This document shows positions 8,536-17,646 of a DNA stretch of 64,000 nt, piece after piece. The stretch lies in contig CANMAI010000003.1 of the NCBI GenBank assembly GCA_947495795.1, positions 346,697 through 410,696 of the forward strand, read 5' to 3'. Numbering within the stretch: the first letter of the stretch is position 1; each line of letters starts with the position of its first letter. The position numbers and the translations under genes are program-made. The notes beneath the pieces are model-generated. The model was not told the DNA's origin. It saw only the letters and a program-made list of their open reading frames with translations, and searched no databases. The stretch comes from an uncultured Paracoccaceae bacterium. GTDB taxonomy: Bacteria; Pseudomonadota; Alphaproteobacteria; Rhodobacterales; Rhodobacteraceae.

Positions 8536-9438
8536 TTAGCTATTCTTTATCAGGAAATACGATCTGTCGCCCAAACCAACTTTTGAAGAGCCAACCTTTC
8601 GTCGTGTTTCAAGATCCAGAAGGTGCGCGAGCACATTGCGTGCAGCGATATGATGCATCTGCTCTGGAATATCCTGATAAACGGCTTGTGTGATCGATAC
8701 CACGGTTCTACGTCCAGCCTGAACGGCGCTCACAATGGCATCTTCCCTTTGCAGACGGTGCTCTCTCAACTCTTTAACGCGCGCTGGCCCATCCTCGATA
8801 GCTGAACCATGTGCGGGAAAGTACAATATTTCGCTGCGTTGAAGAAGAATATCCAACGACTGCATATAATCGCCCATATCCCCATCTGGCGGCGAAACGA
8901 ATGTGGAGGACCAGTCCATCACATGATCCCCGGTGAATATGGCCGAAGCTTCCCTCCAAACAATGCACATATGGTCTGACAAATGGCCTGGTGTATGGAT
9001 AGTGTCGAGGGTCCAGTCACTTCCCCGAACGGTGTCTCCATCCTTCGCATAGAAATCGGGTACAAAGGTCTTATCGATACCCTCACCTCCAGCCAGTTCC
9101 TCTGCACGGTCTGCAATGCTCACTGTCTTCTCCCGCGCCTTAGACACGTTCATAGCAATGACTGGTGCAGAAACCTGATCAGACAGTCGGCGAGCCAGAG
9201 CGCAATGGTCGATGTGGGAATGAGTGACAACAATACTGGAAACAGTGGCGCTTGGAGGAATGACGTCCAAAATACCTCTCAGATGCCTTGGATCATCCGG
9301 TCCAGGATCAATGATAGCGACGTCACGAGTGCCAATGAGGAAGGTATTTGTCCCCGGGCCGGTCATTCGTCCACTATTCGGCGCAATCACCCGCCGCAAG
9401 CCTTCGGGAAAATCAGCCTCAACCCTTGTGCCCTTCAT
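8536..9438 (-). CDS. MBL-fold metallo-hydrolase (LACTB2-like)
   Basis: 300 residues. The metallo-beta-lactamase motif THSHIDH (His73, His75, Asp77, His78) is followed by HTPGH, FTGDHVM and PAHGS at the expected spacing for a two-zinc site. A C-terminal winged-helix-like region with a conserved RNVLAHLLDLE segment matches the LACTB2-like subgroup, whose members include endoribonucleases and hydrolases. The substrate cannot be read from sequence. It is divergent from the adjacent histidine kinase, with 45 bases between starts. Confidence 0.85.
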   Translation of the reverse strand: MKGTRVEADFPEGLRRVIAPNSGRMTGPGTNTFLIGTRDVAIIDPGPDDPRHLRGILDVIPPSATVSSIVVTHSHIDHCALARRLSDQVSAPVIAMNVSKAREKTVSIADRAEELAGGEGIDKTFVPDFYAKDGDTVRGSDWTLDTIHTPGHLSDHMCIVWREASAIFTGDHVMDWSSTFVSPPDGDMGDYMQSLDILLQRSEILYFPAHGSAIEDGPARVKELREHRLQREDAIVSAVQAGRRTVVSITQAVYQDIPEQMHHIAARNVLAHLLDLETRRKVGSSKVGLGDRSYFLIKNS

Positions 9439-9483
9439 CTGAAACCTTGCCTCCCTACCAGCGCGCGAGTAACGCTTTTGATC

Positions 9484-10818
9484 ATGGCGTTACCCGACTT
9501 CAAACACTACATCCCGCGCTCTCTCTTCAGCCGCGCCGCTTTGATTGTGCTGTTGCCCTTGATACTCCTCCAACTTCTCGTCTCATTTGTTTTTGTACAA
9601 CGGCATTTTGAAGGGGTCACCCGACAGATGTCGCGCAGCATCGCGCGTGAGATTGCTGTTGCTCAGCAGGTGATAGATACATCGCCGACCGCAGCGATAG
9701 CGCAGCTTCGTCTGATTAATCTGTCGAGGCCCCTTGCGATGCCCTTGGATCTAGAGGCGGAAACAGAACAGCCGGGACAAAGCAGGCGCCATTGGTACGA
9801 CCTCTCAGGGCGCGCGCTTACTGAAGAATTGCGCGCCCTTCTCGGACGTGAAGTGGCTGTGGACCTGGTTGATGATTCCCACATGGTAGTTGTGCGCCTG
9901 AAAACGGAAAAGGGTATTCTCAATGCTGTAATCCCACGGGTAAGAGTAACTGCATCTAATCCACATCAACTTTTGGTTGTAATGGTTCTTGCATCCTTAA
10001 TTCTGATCGGTATCGCATTTCTCTTTTTGCGCAATCAAATCCGTCCGATCCTGGAGTTGGCCAACGTATCGGAAGCATTCGGGAAGGGAAGATCCCTACC
10101 CTATCGCCCATCAGGCGCAGAGGAAATCAGGCGTGCGGGCTCTACCTTCCTATCAATGCGGAGCAGGCTGGAGCGCCAGATGGAACAGCGCACACAGATG
10201 CTAACTGGGGTCAGCCATGACTTGCGGACCCCTCTGACTCGCATGAAACTTTCATTAGAACTGATGGATCCCTCGCCGGAAGTAGCACCGATGATGCGTG
10301 ATGTTGCGGATATGGAGGCCATGCTCGATGCGTTTCTTGCTTTTGCCAAGGGCGATCAGATGGAGGATCCGGTGGCTGCTGATCCTGCTCAGATCGTCCG
10401 AGATATTGTGACGCAAACTGAGCGGAGCGGTGCGTCAATCTCATTTAGCCTGCCAAGTGAGCAAGACGGCCACGCGGAGGTTATGCTGCGCTACCAATCT
10501 GTAAGCCGTGCACTTCAGAACTTGATCAACAACGCCGCTCACTACGGTGGGGTCGTCAAGGTATCGTTGAAGCTTCTTCCCAAAACCTGTGAATTTATTG
10601 TGGAAGATGACGGTCCTGGCATACCTGAGGAGCGCCGCGAAGACGTTAAAAAGCCGTTTCTTAGGCTCGATACGTCGCGCAACCTTAACAAGGGCGGCGG
10701 TGTCGGGCTTGGGCTTTCAATTGCCCAGGACGTTGCACACATCCACGGGGGTAATTTGGAGCTTGGCGAAAGTGCGGATATGGGGGGGCTGAAGGCTACC
10801 CTCAGGCTTCCACGTTAA
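9484..10818 (+). CDS. Membrane sensor histidine kinase (EnvZ-like)
   Basis: 444 residues from ATG 9484. There are two membrane helices (about 18-37 and 162-182) flanking a periplasmic domain of roughly 125 residues, then a HAMP-like linker, the H box LTGVSHDLRTPLTRMK with His245, N box (NLINNAAHYGG), G1 (EDDGPGIP) and G2 (GGVGLGLS). The arrangement is that of EnvZ. No response regulator gene is adjacent, so the partner is elsewhere. Its 3' end overlaps the convergent phosphotransferase gene by 17 bases. Confidence 0.88.
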   Translation: MALPDFKHYIPRSLFSRAALIVLLPLILLQLLVSFVFVQRHFEGVTRQMSRSIAREIAVAQQVIDTSPTAAIAQLRLINLSRPLAMPLDLEAETEQPGQSRRHWYDLSGRALTEELRALLGREVAVDLVDDSHMVVVRLKTEKGILNAVIPRVRVTASNPHQLLVVMVLASLILIGIAFLFLRNQIRPILELANVSEAFGKGRSLPYRPSGAEEIRRAGSTFLSMRSRLERQMEQRTQMLTGVSHDLRTPLTRMKLSLELMDPSPEVAPMMRDVADMEAMLDAFLAFAKGDQMEDPVAADPAQIVRDIVTQTERSGASISFSLPSEQDGHAEVMLRYQSVSRALQNLINNAAHYGGVVKVSLKLLPKTCEFIVEDDGPGIPEERREDVKKPFLRLDTSRNLNKGGGVGLGLSIAQDVAHIHGGNLELGESADMGGLKATLRLPR

Positions 10819-11839
10819 GATGCTCCAAAGCAGTCTGTGCAAAGAGGGGAACAAACGCACCGAGACGCAGAGCTTTTTCCGGGTTAGATGCGTTACCATC
10901 CAGGGCACGCTTCTTCACGCCTTGCAAGATCGCGCCCATCCGAAAGAAACTGAACGCAATAGGAAAGCTTAGGTCCGGTATTTCGCTCAAGCCCGCATTT
11001 CGGGCATATAGTTCCACATATTCGCGGTCGCTTGGAAGGCCTAGGGATGCCCTGTCCACACCGGCAAGCCCTCTGCCAACTTCACCGGCAGGCATCGCCC
11101 ATTGCATTAATTGTCCCGCAAGATCTGCATGAGGATGACCAAGCGTGGAAAGTTCCCAGTCAACAATCGCTCTTACAGCGCCTGTTTCTCCGTCAACAAG
11201 CAAGTTGTCGAGACGCCAATCTCCATGCACAAGTGCTGGCTTCTCAGCCGCCGGCGGTGTTGCTTCCTCCAACCAGGATATCAGCGTTTCCATCTCCGAG
11301 ATGTTATCTGTCTCACTTGCGCGGTACTGCTTTGTCCAACGGGAAAGTTGACGCGAGAAATAGTTGCCGGGTCTGCCAAAGTCTGAGAGGCCCACAGCCT
11401 TTGGATCCACAGCATGGAGCCGGGCAAGCATCCGGTTCACATTTTGATAAACTGCCTTACGCACCTCAAGGGAAAGCTCCGGGCAGCGCGGGTCATTCAA
11501 GGTGAGCCCCTGAACATGAGACATCAGAAAGAATTCGGCACCAAGAATGCTTTCGTCATCGCAGTAATGCAGCATCTCCGGCACGACGACGTTGGTATCC
11601 GCAAGCGCAGCCATAACCCGAAATTCTCGATCAATAGCGTGCGCTGCAGGAAGCAAAACTCCATCCGGCTTACGCCTGAGAACATACTTACCGCGCTTGG
11701 CAGAGAGTATAAATGTGGGATTAGACTGCCCAGAGGAAGTCTTCTCGATCGCCATTGGGCCGGAGAAACCGGGTAAAACGCTGGAGAGATACGTCTCCAA
11801 GGCGGCAATCGGCAGCGGATCAGATGAACGTTCTTGCAT
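10802..11839 (-). CDS. Phosphotransferase family protein (ACAD10-N-terminal-like)
   Basis: 345 residues. The kinase-like fold of aminoglycoside phosphotransferases is shown by the Brenner motif HGDWRLDNLL and the metal-binding VDWELSTLGHP. Stand-alone relatives of the ACAD10/11 kinase domain usually sit beside acyl-CoA dehydrogenases, as here, and the mammalian proteins phosphorylate 4-hydroxy acids for beta-oxidation. I infer a similar role. The ATG at 11839 follows a GGGGAGG ribosome binding site and overlaps the upstream phosphatase by 20 bases. It is the last gene of a three-gene operon. Confidence 0.82.
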   Translation of the reverse strand: MQERSSDPLPIAALETYLSSVLPGFSGPMAIEKTSSGQSNPTFILSAKRGKYVLRRKPDGVLLPAAHAIDREFRVMAALADTNVVVPEMLHYCDDESILGAEFFLMSHVQGLTLNDPRCPELSLEVRKAVYQNVNRMLARLHAVDPKAVGLSDFGRPGNYFSRQLSRWTKQYRASETDNISEMETLISWLEEATPPAAEKPALVHGDWRLDNLLVDGETGAVRAIVDWELSTLGHPHADLAGQLMQWAMPAGEVGRGLAGVDRASLGLPSDREYVELYARNAGLSEIPDLSFPIAFSFFRMGAILQGVKKRALDGNASNPEKALRLGAFVPLFAQTALEHLNVEA

Positions 11840-12473
11840 GCGCACGCGCCTCCCCTTCCAGATGCGGACTTGCGTTGAAGAGGGAGAGACGCAGCACATC
11901 ATATTCCAGTGTAAGGCGATGGACGCTGGCGTTGTGGATGTTCAGCATAAGATCCGCAGTGGCACGCGCAGAGAGCCCAAGTATCCGCCTGAGCAAAACA
12001 CCGATCACTCCGCCAGAGGTGACAATCAGAATTGAGCGCCCCGGCTCCGCCACAGCATCAAGCCCGATCTCAACACGCGAACGAAAATCGGTGAAGCTTT
12101 CCGCGTCCTTGCCAAGCTCACCCGCTTCCCAACGCTCAAAGATCTCCGGAAAATGTTCAGTGAACGCTCGGCGATCAACGGGTGCGTCCACTCCAGTTGC
12201 TCGGATATACTGAGACTGCAAGGCATCATAATCCAGCTCATTAAATCGCGCATCGGTCTCGGTCGCAGGCAGGTGATGGCTTCTGTTGATACCCGCAAGG
12301 GTCTCCTGGTGTCGTTGTAGCGATCCACACACGGCATGATCAAACGCAATCGCATGCTCCGCAAAGTAGTGGCCCAGCCATTCGGCCTGCTGATGCCCGA
12401 GATCCGAAAGCTTGTCGTAGTTCGCTGCCCCAAAGGAGGCCTGACCATGCCGAACCAGAATGACCTCTCCCAT
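11820..12473 (-). CDS. Histidine phosphatase family protein
   Basis: 217 residues. The branch signature LVRHGQASFG contains the phosphohistidine near the N-terminus, and the second catalytic His region is TSGGVIGV. The specific substrate is unknown. Placed between the acyl-CoA dehydrogenase and phosphotransferase, it could remove a phosphate that the kinase adds, but this is a guess. The chosen ATG lies one base after the dehydrogenase stop; 25 extra codons are open upstream within that gene. Confidence 0.8.
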   Translation of the reverse strand: MGEVILVRHGQASFGAANYDKLSDLGHQQAEWLGHYFAEHAIAFDHAVCGSLQRHQETLAGINRSHHLPATETDARFNELDYDALQSQYIRATGVDAPVDRRAFTEHFPEIFERWEAGELGKDAESFTDFRSRVEIGLDAVAEPGRSILIVTSGGVIGVLLRRILGLSARATADLMLNIHNASVHRLTLEYDVLRLSLFNASPHLEGEARAHARTFI

Positions 12474-12474
12474 G

Positions 12475-13707
12475 TCAGATCTTGTCATTGGTATATCGGC
12501 GCAACTCTGCCCGTGCCACTTGCCTTCGATGGACTGCATCCGGCCCATCGGCCAGCCGCAAAGTCCTCAGATGCGTCCAGGAGGCGGCCAGAGGCGTGTC
12601 TTGACTGATGCCCTGCCCACCAAACATCTGAACGGCCTCATCCACCACTTTAAGGGCGACACGCGGCGCAACCACTTTTATCTGGCTAATCCATGGCGCT
12701 GCCGCGCGGGCATCTCCCTGATCCATCATCCATGCAGCCTTCAGGCAAAGCAGGCGGGCTTGCTCAATCTCCATGCGGCATTCAGCTATGATGTCGTAAT
12801 TAGCGCCCAGCTTCGCAATCGGCTTACCAAAAGCTTCTCTCTCGAGCGAACGTTTGCACATCAAGGCAAGTGCCGACTCTGCGTGGCCAATGGCACGCAT
12901 ACAATGATGGATACGCCCCGGCCCAAGACGACCTTGCGCAATTTCAAAGCCACGCCCCTCGCCCAGCAGAAGGTTCTCGGCAGGTACACGAACCGCGTTG
13001 AAACGAATGTGCATGTGGCCATGCGGAGCATCGTCATGGCCGTACACCTCCATAGCGCGCAACACTTCGATCCCCGATGTGTCTGCATCCACAAGGATCA
13101 TTGAGTGTCGCTTGTGTATTGGCATCTCATCACCACCTGTTCGAACCATAGTGATATATAGTTTGCAGCGTGGATCTCCGGCCCCGGAGGACCACCACTT
13201 CTCGCCATCCAGAACGTAGTCTTCACCGTCGCGAACACACCTGAGCGCAACATTCGTCGCGTCTGACGAAGCAACATCCGGCTCTGTCATCAAATAGGCC
13301 GAACGTATCTCTCCGTTCAGAAGCGGAGTCAGCCATTTTTCTTTGTGGGCTGGTGTCGAATAGCGCTCCAGAACCTCCATATTGCCGGTGTCTGGTGCAC
13401 TGCAGTTAAAAACTTCCGCTCCAAGCCGGGTCTTGCCCATTTCCTCTGCTAGATAGGCGTACTCAACCGTAGTAAGACCATAACCCTTTTCACTATCCGT
13501 CAGCCAGAAGTTCCAGAGACCACGGTTGCGGGCTTCAGCCTTGAGGCCTTCAAGAATCTCTGTCATCCGAGCCGTATAAATAAAGCGATCGCCGTCCTTA
13601 CCGACCTCAGATTGGAATTCGGCATCCAGCGGCATGATCTCAGCTTCCACCATCTCACGCACGGCTGCGATCAGAGGGCGAACACGCTCCGTTACACCTA
13701 GATCCAT
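12475..13707 (-). CDS. Acyl-CoA dehydrogenase
   Basis: 410 residues, full length for the family. Flavin and substrate segments are seen: AYLMTEPDVASSDATN, EKWWSSGAGDP, GRIHHCMRAIGHAE and the C-terminal VQMFGGQGISQDTPLA. It is closest in pattern to the ACAD10/ACAD11-type enzymes. It performs the first oxidation step of beta-oxidation on an unknown acyl-CoA. It is the first gene of the operon with the phosphatase and phosphotransferase. Confidence 0.88.
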   Translation of the reverse strand: MDLGVTERVRPLIAAVREMVEAEIMPLDAEFQSEVGKDGDRFIYTARMTEILEGLKAEARNRGLWNFWLTDSEKGYGLTTVEYAYLAEEMGKTRLGAEVFNCSAPDTGNMEVLERYSTPAHKEKWLTPLLNGEIRSAYLMTEPDVASSDATNVALRCVRDGEDYVLDGEKWWSSGAGDPRCKLYITMVRTGGDEMPIHKRHSMILVDADTSGIEVLRAMEVYGHDDAPHGHMHIRFNAVRVPAENLLLGEGRGFEIAQGRLGPGRIHHCMRAIGHAESALALMCKRSLEREAFGKPIAKLGANYDIIAECRMEIEQARLLCLKAAWMMDQGDARAAAPWISQIKVVAPRVALKVVDEAVQMFGGQGISQDTPLAASWTHLRTLRLADGPDAVHRRQVARAELRRYTNDKI

Positions 13708-13836
13708 CAGATCAGCCTATTTCTGTTAACGGATCGTGCCCTCGGCTTATCCGCACTGGTCTTGAGCACACAAATGCCCTCCCATATTTTGAGTGTTCTG
13801 ATCCGATGATGCCAACCCAATCAACTTCAAACAAGC

Positions 13837-14244
13837 TCATACGGTATGTGACGCCTGATAGTCTGCGTCATTCACAGCCTCCAACCAGTCAGCATCCGTG
13901 CCGTCCTTCTTCTCCTGCATAGCAATGTGAACCATCGGAGCAGTCGAAACGGCCCCGTGCCAATGTTCCACTCCGGGTGGTATCCATACAGTGTCTCCAG
14001 CACTAATCAGATTTGCGGCCTCACCCCGTTTCTGGATCAGCCCGCGGCCCTCAACAACATGGAGAGTTTGGCCAAGAGGATGCGTGTGCCAGTGGGTGCG
14101 GGCACCGGCTGAAAAGCGGACAGTCAGAGCCTTAAGACGTGACGGTTCCGGAGCGTCCACGATCGGCGTGAACTTCACAGATCCGGTGAAATAGGTGGAG
14201 GGCGCCTCTTTTGTGAGCAGCTCGGACTTAGAGTAAATCTTCAA
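13837..14244 (-). CDS. Small cupin protein, (R)-mandelonitrile-lyase-like
   Basis: 135 residues forming a single cupin barrel. Metal ligands are expected in HWHTHPLGQTLHVVEG and in PGVEHWHG. The layout matches bacterial cupin proteins often annotated as cupin hydroxynitrile lyase, but many close relatives have no proven activity. It stands alone between the lipid-oxidation operon and an orphan methylase. Confidence 0.75.
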   Translation of the reverse strand: MKIYSKSELLTKEAPSTYFTGSVKFTPIVDAPEPSRLKALTVRFSAGARTHWHTHPLGQTLHVVEGRGLIQKRGEAANLISAGDTVWIPPGVEHWHGAVSTAPMVHIAMQEKKDGTDADWLEAVNDADYQASHTV

Positions 14245-14338
14245 TCTCTGTCTCCATTTGGCCCACGCACGAAACTTACGACATCAAAAGGATGGTGCGT
14301 TTCATACCCAACGTTGAAAAATGGGCGGTCTTCATTTT

Positions 14339-14959
14339 CTACTTCTCAAGTAGGAACCACGTGGTGTCATCCTGCGGAGCCCAGTTGTCTCGCTTGTACA
14401 CAAATCCATAGTCGACGAGCTTCAAACCAAACTCATCTATCAGATCGCCCGCAAAATCTCGTTTGAAGAGCCTATCGTTATGGCCTCTGTATCCTATCGA
14501 TACTGGCGATGGATTATAATATTCGGCAACAAGAATGTAGCGTTTGCTCATGATGAACAAATTCCGATAAACGTCTTTCAAGTGGTCAGGGTTGATATGT
14601 ATGAGCACTCCGGCTGTGAACGTAAGATCGAACTTTTCCTGATCGTCCATGACCCCAATGATAGAACCGTTTCGAATACCGCCGCCGACGTTTTTAGCGG
14701 CCTGAGCGGCAGCCTCTTCGTTGATCTCTATACCCTGCAATTCCAACTGAGGTTTCAGGCGCTTCAACGCAACAAGGTTCAGGCCAATGTTACAGCCAAA
14801 TTCCATCACGCTGTTGATGGCACTCGCACCGCGCAGCATACTTCCCCAAAGCGCAATCTTTGAGGCTAGAAGCTGGTCCGAATTATTGCGATCAATATAG
14901 TCACTTCCAAACTCGCCAGCCCAAAAATTCTCCTGATCCGTGGCGTAAGATTTAGTCAT
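14339..14959 (-). CDS. Pseudaminic-acid-biosynthesis-associated methylase
   Basis: 206 residues, class I SAM-dependent methyltransferase. The SAM-binding motif is VMEFGCNIGLNL (about 51-62), with acidic residue Glu77 in LQGIEINEEAA. The pattern FTAGVLIHINP and the C-terminal LFKRDFAGDL match the methylase often encoded in pseudaminic or legionaminic acid clusters. No other surface-sugar gene is nearby, so it is an orphan here. Confidence 0.78.
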   Translation of the reverse strand: MTKSYATDQENFWAGEFGSDYIDRNNSDQLLASKIALWGSMLRGASAINSVMEFGCNIGLNLVALKRLKPQLELQGIEINEEAAAQAAKNVGGGIRNGSIIGVMDDQEKFDLTFTAGVLIHINPDHLKDVYRNLFIMSKRYILVAEYYNPSPVSIGYRGHNDRLFKRDFAGDLIDEFGLKLVDYGFVYKRDNWAPQDDTTWFLLEK

Positions 14960-15149
14960 TCCAAGATCCTTTTACTGTTCAGCCTCACTATGTCACCTCA
15001 TCTACCTGACAGGCAACATCTTCGGCTCAGCCTTCTTATGTGAGAGCACTACAAAGCCCTGATAACCTCATGCGGCATTTGAAGGGCAAAGCGCGCCCTT
15101 AGTTTCAAAAGCGCTGCCTAGAAAGCTCTCTTGCTATTTTTTCAAGACT

Positions 15150-15190
15150 TCAAAACAAACGGCGCATTCAACAAATGCTGAACGCGCCGA
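15150..15190 (-). terminator. Rho-independent terminator of rplM-rpsI
   Basis: Read on the minus strand, an 11-12 base stem (CGGCGCGTTCA paired with TGAATGCGCCG, one mismatch) with a loop of about eight bases is followed by TTTGTTTT. It lies about 60 bases beyond the rpsI stop. The remaining part of the gap 14960-15247 shows nothing recognisable. Confidence 0.75.
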
Positions 15191-15247
15191 CTGTAATTTT
15201 GAAGCTCGAAGGGCCTTGCCAAGAAGCTCTCGGCAGGACCAAAAGTA

Positions 15248-15745
15248 TCAGCGTTTGGAGAACTGGAAGCTCCGGCGCGCTTTGCGCTTGCCGTATTTCT
15301 TACGCTCAACAACGCGGCTGTCGCGTGTCAGGAACCCAGCTGCCTTGAGCGCTGGACGAAGGGACGGCTCATACAATGTGAGAGCTTTGGAAATCCCGTG
15401 CTTCACGGCACCGGCCTGACCAGAAAGACCACCCCCTTTGACTGTAGCCATAACATCGAACTCACCGGTAACACCCGCAACGGAAAAGGCCTGACCGATC
15501 ACCATCTGGAGAACCGGGCGTGCAAAATAGGTGTTCATTTCCTTGCCGTTCACAGTCACTTTGCCGGAACCTGGTTTGATCCAGACACGCGCAACGGCGT
15601 CTTTCCGTTTGCCGGTGGCATAGGAACGGCCCAGTTCATCGCGCACAGGCTCGTACTTAATGGCTTGTTCCACAACTTCCGCAGGAGAGGCTTCGCCGGA
15701 CACCGCATCCTTAAGATCATCGAGAGATTTGATATCGTCGCTCAT
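15248..15745 (-). CDS. rpsI: 30S ribosomal protein S9
   Basis: 165 residues. The alphaproteobacterial form carries an acidic N-terminal extension (about 1-38) before the conserved core beginning [17 protein letters not shown]. The C-terminal tail [16 protein letters not shown] reaches toward the P site of the ribosome in known structures. It follows rplM by two bases and ends before a clear terminator. Confidence 0.97.
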   Translation of the reverse strand: MSDDIKSLDDLKDAVSGEASPAEVVEQAIKYEPVRDELGRSYATGKRKDAVARVWIKPGSGKVTVNGKEMNTYFARPVLQMVIGQAFSVAGVTGEFDVMATVKGGGLSGQAGAVKHGISKALTLYEPSLRPALKAAGFLTRDSRVVERKKYGKRKARRSFQFSKR

Positions 15746-15747
15746 CT

Positions 15748-16212
15748 TTATGCGCTCCGTGTGTTTTTTTTGTTCATGGATGCAACATCCAGAACTTCAG
15801 GCGATTGTGCCTCGTGGTTGTGCTCTGTGCCCGCATAGACGCGCAGATTGGTCATTTGCTGGCGGCTGAGTGGCCCGCCGGGCAGCATACGTTCTACGGC
15901 TTTCTGCACCACGCGCTCGGGAAAGCGGCCTTCAAGAAGTTCGCCTGCTGTCCGGGATTTGATGCCACCGGGATGACCCGTATGCCAGTAGTAGTTTTTG
16001 TCCGTGCGTTTGTTACCCGTCAGCTGAATTTTGTCAGCGTTGATAACGATAACGTTGTCGCCCATATCCATATGCGGTGTGAAAGAAGGCTTATGCTTTC
16101 CCCGAAGGCGCATGGCGATAATCGTTGCAAGACGACCTAGAACGATGCCTTCGGCATCGATCAAGATCCATTTCTTTTCAATATCTGCCGGTTTGGCGGA
16201 ATAGGTTTTCAT
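15748..16212 (-). CDS. rplM: 50S ribosomal protein L13
   Basis: 154 residues, starting [15 protein letters not shown]. Core motifs [16 protein letters not shown] and [12 protein letters not shown] are present. An ATGATG gives two possible starts one codon apart; AGGACG precedes them. It is first in a two-gene operon with rpsI, the usual bacterial order. Confidence 0.97.
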   Translation of the reverse strand: MKTYSAKPADIEKKWILIDAEGIVLGRLATIIAMRLRGKHKPSFTPHMDMGDNVIVINADKIQLTGNKRTDKNYYWHTGHPGGIKSRTAGELLEGRFPERVVQKAVERMLPGGPLSRQQMTNLRVYAGTEHNHEAQSPEVLDVASMNKKNTRSA

Positions 16213-16347
16213 CATTTCGTCCTGAAGGTTGAGGATGCAAAGCATCGTCTGGATCGGATGAAGTGCCTTTTAAGGTATTTTAGATCTGTCGCAACCGCAA
16301 ACATCCGAATTTTCTGCATCAAAATCAATGCATTGGAAATAAGGTAT

Positions 16348-16785
16348 CTAAATACCCCCATTCCTAATCGCCTTTGGCGGGATGGAGTACGTGACACTCG
16401 CATGTGCGACCGGATCTGACCCTCCCTTGGCGAACAGCATCACATCCCCCACTGCAAGCGTTCGGCCGAGCTTGAGAATACGGGCCTCGGCCTCAATATC
16501 AGCAGCCGGGGGTTTGCGCATAAAATTGATGGTGCATGATGTTGTTACGGTAAGCGCTTCGGGGCCAATCACAGAAAGCACCGCCATGTAGAAAGCACAA
16601 TCTGCGAGAGTGAACAGTGCCGGCCCTGAGACGGTACCACCCGGGCGCAAATCCTGCTCAGAGACATGCAATTCCGCCCGCAGTCTGCCTGCTTCCATTT
16701 CAAGAACGTGAATACGATCGCCCAATTGAGGGAAAACTTCGGCTAGAAAATCGTGCAAGGTATCAATTGATAGCTTTAACTCCAT
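16348..16785 (-). CDS. PaaI-type hotdog thioesterase
   Basis: 145 residues from ATG 16785, preceded by GAGGG. The hotdog-fold pattern is seen in GGTVSGPALFTLADCAFYMAVLS and in TTSCTINFMRKPP. Such enzymes hydrolyse acyl-CoA esters. It is divergent from the enoyl-CoA hydratase gene, with a shared 72-base promoter region, which fits a fatty-acid role. 37 further codons are open upstream but lack a suitable ribosome binding site. Confidence 0.82.
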   Translation of the reverse strand: MELKLSIDTLHDFLAEVFPQLGDRIHVLEMEAGRLRAELHVSEQDLRPGGTVSGPALFTLADCAFYMAVLSVIGPEALTVTTSCTINFMRKPPAADIEAEARILKLGRTLAVGDVMLFAKGGSDPVAHASVTYSIPPKAIRNGGI

Positions 16786-16857
16786 ACAGCCCTCTATACC
16801 TGCCAAGACTTTTCTGAAACTGTTCGGAAAGATAAATCTTTTGCAAGGTCTATTATT

Positions 16858-17640
16858 ATGAGCGACCCCCTTCTGATCAGATCTGATACAGGGCATATCG
16901 CAGTTCTAACACTGAATTCACCCCATAATCTCAATGCGTTGTCAGAAGCGATGATGGCAGCCTTCAGTAATGCTCTGGATGGGATCGCCGGGGACAGGAA
17001 CATTCGTGTTGTCTTGATCAAGGGTGAGGGACGGGCTTTTTGCGCAGGGCATGATCTGAAGGAAATGGCGACGGCTCGAAAGCATGAGGATGGCGGGAAG
17101 GCATATTTTTCCGAACTATTTGAGACATGTTCCAGATTGATGATGCAAATCACACGGTTGCCGCAACCGGTGATCGCCTTGCCCCACGGAATAGCAACCG
17201 CAGCGGGCTGCCAGTTGGTAGCGACATGCGATTTGGCAATCGCAGCAGAAGACACGCAATTTGGCGTGAATGGCGTGAATATCGGGCTCTTTTGTTCCAC
17301 ACCAATGGTGGCGTTGAGCCGGGCGATGCAACGCAAGAAGGTGTTGGAGATGCTGCTGACGGGCAGCTTTATCGGTGCTGAGGAGGCGAAGGCGACCGGG
17401 CTTTTAAACAAGATTGTACCGAGTGATGCGTTACATACAGCGGGCATGCAACTTGCTGAAACAATTGCAGAAAAATTTGAGCGTGTTGTCGCAGTCGGGA
17501 AGGAGGCCTTCTACGCACAGGCCGAATTACCGCTTGGTGCTGCTTATGAATATACGGCTGAGATCATGGCTGAGAACATGATGTTTGAGGAAACACAGGC
17601 CGCGATCCACGACTTTATCACCAAGCCCCGGGACGCCTGA
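16858..17640 (+). CDS. Enoyl-CoA hydratase/isomerase family protein
   Basis: 260 residues of crotonase fold. The oxyanion-hole segments are FCAGHDLKEM (about 61-70) and GIATAAGCQLVATCDLAIA (about 111-129). The normal catalytic glutamates of classical hydratases are not obvious in GVNGVNIGLFCSTP, where ECHDC3-like proteins also differ, so the reaction may be something other than hydration. It ends seven bases before the convergent heme A synthase stop. Confidence 0.85.
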   Translation: MSDPLLIRSDTGHIAVLTLNSPHNLNALSEAMMAAFSNALDGIAGDRNIRVVLIKGEGRAFCAGHDLKEMATARKHEDGGKAYFSELFETCSRLMMQITRLPQPVIALPHGIATAAGCQLVATCDLAIAAEDTQFGVNGVNIGLFCSTPMVALSRAMQRKKVLEMLLTGSFIGAEEAKATGLLNKIVPSDALHTAGMQLAETIAEKFERVVAVGKEAFYAQAELPLGAAYEYTAEIMAENMMFEETQAAIHDFITKPRDA

Positions 17641-17646
17641 CTGAAG

